DNA of 64,000 nucleotides from Verrucomicrobiia bacterium (GTDB lineage Bacteria; Verrucomicrobiota; Verrucomicrobiia; Verrucomicrobiales; Akkermansiaceae): NCBI GenBank assembly GCA_030432565.1, contig JAUIGV010000012.1, positions 1 to 64,000 of the forward strand, read 5' to 3'. Shown piece by piece: positions 1 to 7,959 of this stretch (position 1 is its first letter; each line of letters starts with the position of its first letter). The notes under the pieces were generated by a model. It saw only the letters and a program-made list of their open reading frames with translations, ran no database searches and was not told where the DNA came from. The position numbers and the translations under genes were made by a program.

Positions 1-310
1 AGAGGCAACTCCAGCGAAGAAAAGTGGGAGCATAGCAGACCACATCAGTCAGAGTTCCTCTGCTACGGCTGATCGTATCCGCAGCTCAATGAAAAACCAA
101 CGGCACTCCACGTGACGCTTACGGTTTAGCTGCCAGTAAAAAATAAATATGCCAGGCATATTTTGATATCTTTGTGGGATTCAACCTGACGGTGTTTCAG
201 AGGCATTGTGCGGCCTCATCCGACAAGCGTTCGCGGCAAAAGGCTGCAAGCTGTGGTCACTTTCAGCGCGCCACATTGTCTGCTGTCCGGGATTTCCGGC
301 TGACTCTTCG
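1..310. other. Left-edge stretch without a recognisable gene
   Basis: I see no credible coding region here. Open frames in this stretch are short, have no recognisable motif and mostly run antisense into the neighbouring phosphatase gene. The only structure is a near-perfect palindrome at 145-163, listed separately. Confidence 0.6.
145..163. repeat. 19-bp near-perfect palindrome
   Basis: The arms AAATATGCC and GGCATATTT are exact reverse complements around a single central base. A one-base centre is poor for an RNA hairpin, so a dimeric-protein operator is as likely as a terminator. It lies about 150 bases beyond the stop of the minus-strand phosphatase gene. No target gene can be assigned, because the left side of the window is cut. 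Confidence 0.3.
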
Positions 311-1120
311 CTATCTTGGATCAGCCCGGTAGGCCTCGCCCACTTTCTCAAGAAGCTTTTCGTGCACGCGTGGAAATCCTGCCACCAGGATCCGGTCATG
401 GAACATCTTGAAGGCCCCACCACGTTCATTGCTGATAGCGACGCCGTTCTCCTCCATCATCAAGAGCCCTGCTGCAATGTCATAGGGTTGGAGATCGCTT
501 TCCCAAAAACCCTGATACCAGCCCATCGCCACATAGGCGACATCGAGCGCGGCGCTTCCCGACCGTCGAATGCCCAATCCCAAAGTCAGGACCTCCGCGG
601 CCGCCTCAAAAAACGAATCCGCAAGATCCGGCGAACGATAAGGAAACCCGGTTGAGAAAAGCGCGTCCGACACCGGAAGATCCGCGTGGGCGGGCCGGCA
701 AACCTTTCCATTATAAATCACCCCCTGCCCTCGAATGCAGCTGAAGCAATCATTTGCAAAAGGCTGATAAACCACTCCAAGAATCGGAACACCTTCCTTC
801 ACCAGACCTACCGTGATTGAAAAGTGATCGATCCCGTTCAAGTAGTTGGTCGTGCCATCCAGCGGATCGACAATCCACACCAAATCCTGATTCCCCTCCT
901 TCCCCGTCTCTTCTCCATAAAACCCTGCATCCTTCACCAAAGGAGCAAGACCTTCCGCGAGAAGTTTTTCGGACTCCACATCCACAAAAGAAACGGTCTC
1001 CCTCACCGCTTTACGATCGCCGGATTGTTCGGGCATCTTCCGGAAATGTTCCAATTGAAACCGCCCCACTTTCTTCACCAACTCCACCACCATCTCCCGC
1101 ACCGAAATCATCTCGTTCAT
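311..1120 (-). CDS. Inositol monophosphatase family protein
   Basis: About 269 residues, usual for the family of Mg2+-dependent, Li+-sensitive phosphomonoesterases (inositol-1-phosphatase, SuhB, CysQ, histidinol-phosphatase types). The signature WIVDPLDGTTNYLNG holds the metal ligands, and the upstream GEET supplies the usual metal-binding Glu. The C-terminal motif reads SDLQPYDIAAG, matching the family W/Y-D-x-A-A-G. The substrate cannot be told from sequence: histidinol phosphate, inositol phosphate and PAP are all possible. I chose the ATG at 1120; the open frame runs 12 codons further upstream, but those residues do not resemble the family N-terminus. It is divergent from the Uma2 gene across about 105 bases. 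Confidence 0.88.
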   Translation of the reverse strand: MNEMISVREMVVELVKKVGRFQLEHFRKMPEQSGDRKAVRETVSFVDVESEKLLAEGLAPLVKDAGFYGEETGKEGNQDLVWIVDPLDGTTNYLNGIDHFSITVGLVKEGVPILGVVYQPFANDCFSCIRGQGVIYNGKVCRPAHADLPVSDALFSTGFPYRSPDLADSFFEAAAEVLTLGLGIRRSGSAALDVAYVAMGWYQGFWESDLQPYDIAAGLLMMEENGVAISNERGGAFKMFHDRILVAGFPRVHEKLLEKVGEAYRADPR

Positions 1121-1225
1121 GCGCCCTACCCTGCCCAAGCTCCAGCGGTAACACAAAAGAATATCCCTGCCGAATCATCAAGAGCGATGATTGCAACCCC
1201 CTCCCCGCCATGCTAGCCTCCTTTC

Positions 1226-1759
1226 ATGAGTGATCTCGCCATCCAGCTCCCCGCTCATCAGGATCAAACCTCATTCAATCTCGAATGTTGGTCTGAAATC
1301 CTTGCCGACCCGTTCTATGCGCAGCTCGAACAACGCATCGAGACCAACCGACACGGTCACATCATCATGACCCCGCCTCTTTCATTTTCCCACAGCTTGA
1401 AAGGCAGCGAACTCATTCGCCTCCTCAATCTCCATTTAGAGCGGGGCCAAGCCCTTCACGAAGTTCCCATCTCCACCTCCGACGGTGTTCGCGCTGCCGA
1501 TGTTGCCTGGCTTTCCTTCGAACAACTCGAGCAAGCCAAGGAAAACAACATTCTTCTCAACGCTCCCGAGATCTGTGTCGAGGTCCTTTCTCCGCGCAAC
1601 AGCGAAACCGAAATGCAGGAAAAAGCGGCCCTCTATTTTGACGCCGGTGCCACCGAAGTGTGGCTCTGCGATGACGATGGCTCCCTGCGCTTTTTCACCG
1701 CCCCCGGCCAGCAAGTCGCGCAATCGCCACTTGCTCCCGACTTTCCCAATTCCATTTAG
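1226..1759 (+). CDS. Uma2 family (DUF820) PD-(D/E)xK nuclease-like protein
   Basis: 177 residues, typical for Uma2. The family has a restriction-endonuclease-like fold. The expected pattern is present: an Asp in GVRAADVAWLS (about residues 90-100), then EICVEVLSPRNSETEMQEK (about 112-130), where E-V-x-S-P and the following E and K form the active-site region, then the Y-x-x-x-G-x-x-E-V-W segment. The biological role of Uma2 proteins is not settled. They are abundant in cyanobacteria, Verrucomicrobia and Planctomycetes. The gene stands alone, divergent from the phosphatase and only a few bases upstream of the TpsB frame. Confidence 0.85.
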   Translation: MSDLAIQLPAHQDQTSFNLECWSEILADPFYAQLEQRIETNRHGHIIMTPPLSFSHSLKGSELIRLLNLHLERGQALHEVPISTSDGVRAADVAWLSFEQLEQAKENNILLNAPEICVEVLSPRNSETEMQEKAALYFDAGATEVWLCDDDGSLRFFTAPGQQVAQSPLAPDFPNSI

Positions 1760-1813
1760 GGCATGGAATTTTTCGGGACCTCCTTTTTGAGATTCCCGGG
1801 CCACTTCCTGCGA

Positions 1814-3451
1814 ATGAAAAGCGACATGACGTCCCGGCTGCTTTCGCTCTTCATCTCTTCCTCCCTCCTGCTCTGCGGACAGGAAGAATGGAAGCCTGAT
1901 GTCCCGAACCAAACCGGTGCGGACGGTTATCAATTCAAACCCAAGGCCCTCCCGGAAAAAACTGCGGGAGACAATTCACAAATCCTCCTTCCCTCGCTCC
2001 GTGGACTCATCGTCCAGACACCCGGCGAAAACCTCGTCCCTCAGCCCGGTCAAATTCAAGCCGGTCAAATCCCCGCCGCTTCAGATCTCACCGCGCGGCT
2101 TGAGCCCCATCTTTCCGAGCCCCTCACCCAGGACGGCCTCGCTTTTCTCATCGAACTGATCCTTTCGCACTATGACGCGCAGGGCTTCCCGGTCGTCGAT
2201 GTCATCGTCCCCGAGCAAGACATTTCCGCCGGCATTCTGACCCTCGAAGTGATTAAAGGACGCGTTGGAAAAGTCGGTCTGCAAAAGACAAAATACTTCA
2301 ACGCCGCACTCCTCGGGCGTGGCATTCACCTCAAGTCCGGCCAACTCATTGAATCCAAAAAGCTCCAACGCGATCTCGACTGGCTCGGCCGTAATCCCTT
2401 CCGGCAAACCTCTCTCTTTGCCACCCCGGGAGACCAACCCGCCGTTGGTGATTTCCTCATCGGCCTCAAGGAAGAACGCCCGTGGAGGGTTTACACCGGC
2501 TACCACAATCTCGGTGCCGACGTCGTTGGCGAAGACCGCTTTTCAGCTGGCGTCAACTGGGGCAATGCCTTCGGCCAAGACCATCTTTTCAGCTATCAAT
2601 TCACGACGGGAAGTGACCTAGGTGACTTCCGCGCCCACGCTTTTTCCTGGGAAATCCCCCTTCACCAATCCCACTATTTCGTTCGATTTTCCGGAGCCCG
2701 GGCCGATGTCCAAAGCAGCGAAAGCGGGATTGATTCCGAGGGTGGCTACCGGGAAATCAGCGTAGCGTTGGGCCGACCCCTCGACCGCTGGCACGCGCTG
2801 AAACAAGAGGTATCCCTCGCCCTCGAGTGGAAGAACATCGATAACTTCGCCTCCTTCGGCGAAGTCTCGCTCCCCGGAGCCGAAGTTGATCTCCTGCAAC
2901 TTCACCTCGCTTACCGCGCCGATGGTGAACAATGGGGAGGCCGGCTGAATTTGAGTGGCGACGTCATTTTTAGCCCCGGAAAAAACTCCACCTCCGACTT
3001 TCAGCAATTTCGTGAAGGCGCCGATTCCCAATACGCGCTTCTTCGTGCCAGCACGCGATGGCAACGGAATATTTGGAATGACTGGACTCTCAAACTATCC
3101 TTTCTGGGACAATACTCTCCCGATAAACTCCTTCCTTCCGAACAACTGGGCCTCGGAGGATTCGAAACCATCCGGGGATATTCCGAGCGCGAGTTCCTCG
3201 CAGACTCCGGCTACGCTTTTTCCGCGGAAGTCGGCAGCCCCGTCATTTCCTTAAAGTCGCTCAATCTGCAACCCGTCGCCTTCCTCGATCAGGGCATCGG
3301 TTGGCGTCACGGCGAAGGGAGTAATTCCCTGTCCGGAGCGGGGCTGGGCCTGCGTCTGGAAGCAGGGCAATCGCTGCGCGGAAGAATCGATTGGGCGGCC
3401 ACGAATGAGGGCGGCAGCCGGTGGCACTTTGGCTTTCTCCTAAATTTCTGA
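1814..3451 (+). CDS. TpsB/ShlB-FhaC family outer-membrane secretion porin
   Basis: About 545 residues. It is an Omp85-superfamily two-partner secretion transporter that moves a partner protein across the outer membrane. A hydrophobic signal segment lies near the start. A POTRA region follows, including the typical NPFR sequence in DWLGRNPFRQTSLF, then a long run of alternating beta strands with FETIRGYSEREF (R-G-Y motif of the plug loop) and a C-terminal strand ending in aromatic F (FGFLLNF). I prefer the ATG at 1814 because the signal peptide follows directly; 1826 is also possible. The downstream gene is the natural substrate candidate but has no visible haemagglutination-type TPS domain. 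Confidence 0.85.
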   Translation: MKSDMTSRLLSLFISSSLLLCGQEEWKPDVPNQTGADGYQFKPKALPEKTAGDNSQILLPSLRGLIVQTPGENLVPQPGQIQAGQIPAASDLTARLEPHLSEPLTQDGLAFLIELILSHYDAQGFPVVDVIVPEQDISAGILTLEVIKGRVGKVGLQKTKYFNAALLGRGIHLKSGQLIESKKLQRDLDWLGRNPFRQTSLFATPGDQPAVGDFLIGLKEERPWRVYTGYHNLGADVVGEDRFSAGVNWGNAFGQDHLFSYQFTTGSDLGDFRAHAFSWEIPLHQSHYFVRFSGARADVQSSESGIDSEGGYREISVALGRPLDRWHALKQEVSLALEWKNIDNFASFGEVSLPGAEVDLLQLHLAYRADGEQWGGRLNLSGDVIFSPGKNSTSDFQQFREGADSQYALLRASTRWQRNIWNDWTLKLSFLGQYSPDKLLPSEQLGLGGFETIRGYSEREFLADSGYAFSAEVGSPVISLKSLNLQPVAFLDQGIGWRHGEGSNSLSGAGLGLRLEAGQSLRGRIDWAATNEGGSRWHFGFLLNF

Positions 3452-3496
3452 GCTTTTTTGGAATCGCGCCCGCTCATGGCCGAATGAAAAGAAGCC

Positions 3497-6400
3497 ATGA
3501 AACTATTAAAGCACATTAAGCTGGCCATTTCGCCGCCGGATCACTGGTCCGCCGGCGAAAAGGAACGCCTGGTCGATCATCATTCAAGTCCCCCCAAAAA
3601 AAAGAGGGCCCAAGTCATGAAGGCTGGGAAACTTCGCGGGCTCGCCGCACTCATCACCTCCGTCTTTGCCGCCCAGTCTTCCTCCGCGCAAAATATTCAG
3701 GATCTCCTCCCGCTCCAGCCCGGCTACGTGGTCGCGACTTGTCACTCCAGCACCAGCTACGTCACCAACGCGCAAAACCCCAACGGATTTGTGATGGGAA
3801 TCATCGATGCAACGGCCCCCGAACTTGCAGCCGCTCCCACTGATATTGCGGGAGCCGCCTATCCGTGGCGGATGTTTCACAATGAAACGGGCTTCCAGAA
3901 CCCGAACGCTCCTGATCCCCAGCAAGTCTGGAACGCAGGCAATCTTGGGGAGGTTTTCGGAATCACTCTCGATGACGCGGTTCCCCCCAACATCTACGTG
4001 ACCGCAACCGCCGCTTACGGCCCCTACCCGGTTCCAGCCGGAAATTCCCAGGGCACGGTTTACCGTATCGATGGAACCTCGGGCGACATCACGCCCTTCA
4101 ACTGTATTTCAGCAGGCGCGGCCTCGCTTGGAAATATCACCAACTGGACCGCTTCCGGCGGATCCAGCAACTTGTATGTCTCCAACCTCGATGATGGCCT
4201 CATCTACCAGCTGGATCCCGCCGGAACATGCGTGGGAACCTACGACCACGGTGTTCAAGGGCGTCCACAGGAAGGTCTCAGCACTCTCGCCGATGACCCA
4301 TCCACCCCTTACACCGCCGTGGGCCGCAGAATCTGGGGCGTCAAGGCGCACCAAAACCGCCTCTACTACGGCGTCTGGAATAACCAGGGCGCGCATACCA
4401 TTTGGTCCGTTGGCCTCAATGCCGCAGGCGCTCCAAACCCCGCCACCGCGCAACTTGAAATCCCCGTGATTCCCGGGTCCTTTCCGGTTTCCGATATCTC
4501 GTTCACCGAGGACGGACGTCTCTTCCTGGCCCAGCGGGCCCACCGCGGCGCGGGAATCAGCGGATCCCACCAGCACTACGTTCTTGAATACACCTTTGAC
4601 GGAACAAACTGGAATGTCTCGCCTAACGATAAATTTAAAGTCGGAAACTATAGCTCCGGTCGCAATTCGGCAGGTGGTGTTGATGTCGATTGCAACGGCG
4701 CGGTCTGGGCCAGCGGCGATGCTCTGAACTTCCCCGCTCCATATATCTATGGGATCACCCGGATTCCTCCCGGAGGAAATCAGGCCGATTCTCCCCACGG
4801 CGCAAACTCCCACCTCATCGACCTTGATGGCATCATCACCGGAGTTCCCAAAACCTATATTGGTGATGTCGAAATCTACGATGTTTGCAGCCCTTGCTTT
4901 GACATTTCCGAGATCCGGGTGGACTGCCCACGGGAGCTGGGCGCCCCATTTGTTGCGACCTTTACCCTGACCAACCTCTCGGATCATACGGCTTCGTATC
5001 TCTGGCACACTCCTTGCCCGGTCGACCAGCTTCCGGCGAACACCCTGACCGGACAGGTCATGCCAAGCGGACCACAAGCGTTTTCATCACCCCTGGCTCC
5101 GGGAGCTTCCACCATCGTAACCATAGAAATCCCCTCGGGAAATGCAGCCGATACCTTCTGCTGGAACATCACTCTTCTCAACGAATCCGGAGAAGAATGC
5201 TGCACCGACAAGGTTTGCGTCCCCCTCCCCGACTGCGATTGCTTCATCGTCCTCGACAAGACAATCACCTGTGAAATTGATGCCGACGGAGTTCCAAAAT
5301 ACACCATCGACTTCAACCTCCTCAACACCTCGACCTTCGACTGGTATTACCTGAACCTTTTGCCACCCAGCTTGTTCAGCAATCCCAGCTTCGACCTCAG
5401 CGGAGCGCCCGTTCCTCCGGGCGGGACCTATCAGTTCCAGACCTGTATCAGCGGAAATCCCGGAGATGCCATCTGCTTCAACATCGCCCTTCACAGCGAG
5501 AGTATCGAAGTCTGCTGTTCCAAGGAATGTTGTATCGTTCTCCCTCCCTGCGAAGGTGGAGTCGAGATTGACCGCTGCGAAGTGACCCGCCGCGCACCCT
5601 GCTGCCGGGATGCGCAGGGAAACGTGATTGCCTCGGTCTCACTGACTGTCTGCAACAACTCTGCCTTTCCTCGTACATACGACTGGACCATCGGACCAGG
5701 CGCAATGAGCTTTGCTTGCAATACCCCGCTTCCTCCGTCCGCCCTCATCGTGCCAAGCGGAACGATTTCGGTGGGGCCGAACTCCTGCGCAAGTATTATC
5801 ATCCCTCTCAATTGCGAGGATCTCAAACCCGGGGACCGTGCCTGCTACGAAGTCTGCGTTACACAACAAGGCAATCCCAACAACACTTTCTGCTGTGACG
5901 GAATTGTTTATGTTCCTTCCGCCGACGAGCCCGTGATCAAGATTCAGGATCCGGTTTTGGATGCCGATTCTCCGAACAATGTCATCACCGTGACAAACCC
6001 GGGACCAGGCACCCGCAAGCTTGTTTTCGAGATCTCAAGCGTCACTGCCTTGACCGGGATCTCTTCTCCCGATGGTTTGATTGAAGGCCCGGCACCGACC
6101 CAGTTAGTCGAGCTTGAACTCAGAGCCGGAGAATCCCGCGAAGTGCAGATCAAAGTCTCCCCGATCAGAACGGACCTTCCCCCCGCTTCGCTGAATCCCA
6201 TCATGATCAATTCTTACAATGAGCAAGGGCAGATCGATGACACCGTGGGATCATTCGTCTACACCATGGTTCAGAAGAGCGACAGACTCAGAATCAAGAA
6301 CATGAATGTCAGCCAATCCGGCGACCTTCTCTTCCGGATCGCGACCCAGCCCGGAAAGCGGTATGCTCTGGAATCCAGCCACACCCTCGGAGACCAGAGT

Positions 6401-6553
6401 CCATGGGAAGCCACGGACTGCACTGTGGAAAATACGAACAAGGTCGCCTCGTCGTTCATCGCCCAAGGCAGGGAACTCGTCCTGCGGGTCTCACCCGGCC
6501 CCGACTGCCCGGTGAACTTCTACCGCGTGACGGAACTATCGACCGCGGAATAG
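3497..6553 (+). CDS. Large exported Cys-rich protein downstream of TpsB
   Basis: 1018 residues if the first ATG is used. A second ATG at 3617 gives a cleaner signal peptide (MKAGKLRGLAALITSVFAAQ ending SSSAQ), while the upstream 40 residues are charged and would make an unusually long leader. The first half (to about residue 465) is a secreted region without recognised motifs, possibly propeller-like. The middle (about 465-830) holds three or four Cys-rich repeats, each with a starting C-x-C or C-x(2)-C cluster and a C-C pair (ECCTDKVC, VCCSKECC, FCCDGIVY), which look like disulfide-linked beta domains. The C-terminus resembles the sorting/adhesion tails of verrucomicrobial surface proteins. 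It follows the TpsB gene by 45 bases and ends at a strong terminator. Function unknown; an exported TpsB client is inferred. Confidence 0.7.
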   Translation: MKLLKHIKLAISPPDHWSAGEKERLVDHHSSPPKKKRAQVMKAGKLRGLAALITSVFAAQSSSAQNIQDLLPLQPGYVVATCHSSTSYVTNAQNPNGFVMGIIDATAPELAAAPTDIAGAAYPWRMFHNETGFQNPNAPDPQQVWNAGNLGEVFGITLDDAVPPNIYVTATAAYGPYPVPAGNSQGTVYRIDGTSGDITPFNCISAGAASLGNITNWTASGGSSNLYVSNLDDGLIYQLDPAGTCVGTYDHGVQGRPQEGLSTLADDPSTPYTAVGRRIWGVKAHQNRLYYGVWNNQGAHTIWSVGLNAAGAPNPATAQLEIPVIPGSFPVSDISFTEDGRLFLAQRAHRGAGISGSHQHYVLEYTFDGTNWNVSPNDKFKVGNYSSGRNSAGGVDVDCNGAVWASGDALNFPAPYIYGITRIPPGGNQADSPHGANSHLIDLDGIITGVPKTYIGDVEIYDVCSPCFDISEIRVDCPRELGAPFVATFTLTNLSDHTASYLWHTPCPVDQLPANTLTGQVMPSGPQAFSSPLAPGASTIVTIEIPSGNAADTFCWNITLLNESGEECCTDKVCVPLPDCDCFIVLDKTITCEIDADGVPKYTIDFNLLNTSTFDWYYLNLLPPSLFSNPSFDLSGAPVPPGGTYQFQTCISGNPGDAICFNIALHSESIEVCCSKECCIVLPPCEGGVEIDRCEVTRRAPCCRDAQGNVIASVSLTVCNNSAFPRTYDWTIGPGAMSFACNTPLPPSALIVPSGTISVGPNSCASIIIPLNCEDLKPGDRACYEVCVTQQGNPNNTFCCDGIVYVPSADEPVIKIQDPVLDADSPNNVITVTNPGPGTRKLVFEISSVTALTGISSPDGLIEGPAPTQLVELELRAGESREVQIKVSPIRTDLPPASLNPIMINSYNEQGQIDDTVGSFVYTMVQKSDRLRIKNMNVSQSGDLLFRIATQPGKRYALESSHTLGDQSPWEATDCTVENTNKVASSFIAQGRELVLRVSPGPDCPVNFYRVTELSTAE

Positions 6554-6585
6554 GATCCTGCCTCCTCGCAGGCAACAACATCCAC

Positions 6586-6623
6586 ATGCCATCAGGTAAT
6601 CCCACCTGGTGGCATCTTTTTTT
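6586..6623 (+). terminator. Rho-independent terminator
   Basis: Arms ATGCCATCAGGT (6586-6597) and ACCTGGTGGCAT (6604-6615) pair over 12 positions with one G-T, followed by C then seven T. It ends the TpsB and Cys-rich protein transcription unit. Confidence 0.9.
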
Positions 6624-6803
6624 GGGAGGACCGGAATCATTCCGCTCATTATTTGGCTGCACCTTCGTCCTCCTGATCTGACGGAGGCCGCTTTGAGACT
6701 TCAATGTCCGCAGGATGACTTCTCCGGGACTGCATAAAACTCATCCCCGGGGCAATCTCTCTTGTCCCGGAAGAGGTGTTTGACAAGGCCACGGGGGGCC
6801 CGA

Positions 6804-7609
6804 ATGGTTGCGGCGATGAAAGTAGATTCGGTCTTGGTCGCTGGGTCCGGAAGTGCGGGACTGGTCGCAGCTCTTTCCCTCAAGAAGAAGCTTCCCCGCC
6901 TAAAAGTCACCGTTGTCTCCAGCAGTCGTTGGGCATTATCGGAGTGGGAGAAGGGACCGTCCCCTATGTGGTGAACTTCATTCATCAGTATTTGGGAATA
7001 GACGAACATCGCTTCTTTCAGGAGGTGGATCCAGTCTACAAGCTCGGAGTTCGCTTTACCTGGGGTAACCGTGACTACTTTGACTATACCTTTTCGCAAA
7101 ACCAATGGGCCTTTCAGGCCCCAGACCTCGGGCGGCCATCAGGATTTTTTGCCCAACACGGTCATCATGGTATCGACCTGCTAGGGGCTCTCATGGAACA
7201 CAATCATGCTCTCCCCACCCGGGGCGCGGGTTTTCCGGATCTTCCTCCTGCGGGTAATCTCGTCGCCTGGCACCTCGAAAACCAGAGCTTCGTCGCGTGA
7301 CTGGATCGCTCTTGCGAGGAAGCAGGGGTGACCATGATCGATGGCGAAATTGAGTCGGTTGAACAGGAGGACGATGGATCGCTGAAGCGCATCTTTCTCC
7401 GGGACGGGCGGAAGCTTTCCGCTTCTCTCTTTGTCGATGCCTCGGGCTTCCGCTCCGAGCTCCTGGGCAAGACTTTAGAGAAAGCCTTCGAGTCCTTTCA
7501 CCAGTCCCTTTTTTGTGACCGGGCCGTGGTCGGCGGATGGGACCGGCGGGGAAATGACCATTTCAGATCTTCCTGTCGATGGCTCGAAGCGCTTTTTCGC
7601 GGTTGTTGA
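6804..7609 (+). pseudogene. Flavin-dependent (tryptophan-type) halogenase, decayed
   Basis: Remains of a flavin-dependent halogenase. The first frame carries the FAD-binding AGSGSAGLVAALSL motif. Near 6925 the frame slips by one base, and the next frame continues with IIGVGEGTVPYVVNFIHQYL, the family sequence around the second conserved motif. A TGA at 7298-7300 then interrupts the same frame between SFVA and LDRSCEEAG, probably a former Trp codon. Translation could continue to DASGFRSELL and CDRAVVGGWDR, after which all similarity stops. The C-terminal half, including the W-x-W-x-I-P catalytic motif region, is absent. One frameshift, one nonsense codon and a 3' deletion make it non-functional. 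Confidence 0.85.
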
Positions 7610-7959
7610 AAAAACCTCGAACAATTAGCAGGTTCGCCCGGCCGCACCAAATAGGCCGGTCGCAGAGTTCCGAGGCTCTCTAGGAAAATCCAGCGGTGGT
7701 TCCGGAAAATTTCACGGAATCTACCGAAACTAAACGCTCTTGGCAGTAGGTTAGGAGCGAAGTAGAGCGGATCGGAAAGGAGTAGAATCTATGGTCGACT
7801 GCGATCACAGATTGGCATTGGGGCACGGGATATTTTGGAAATGTTCTCCGGGCCACGGTCGCCCCTTGTTTGAGTGGACTGAAACATACTGCTTGTATCG
7901 CGCCGTCAATTTGAGAATTGTTGCTGATCCGCGCGCTGCGCTTCGATTTGCTTTACGCT
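7610..7959 (+). other. Non-coding stretch after the halogenase relic
   Basis: I find no convincing gene. A frame at 7791-8090 has no recognisable motif and overlaps the transporter gene. No insertion-sequence ends or large repeats are visible. It probably contains eroded sequence left by the deletion that removed the halogenase 3' half, plus the promoter of the following transporter. Confidence 0.5.

Noticed and set aside
4109-5077. A 322-codon minus-strand open frame
   Set aside because: Antisense to the exported Cys-rich protein, which has clear signal and repeat structure.
7298-7300. TGA in the halogenase relic read as selenocysteine
   Set aside because: The codon position is not a catalytic Cys, the gene has a frameshift and a missing C-terminus, and halogenases are not known to use Sec. 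A Trp-to-stop change fits better.
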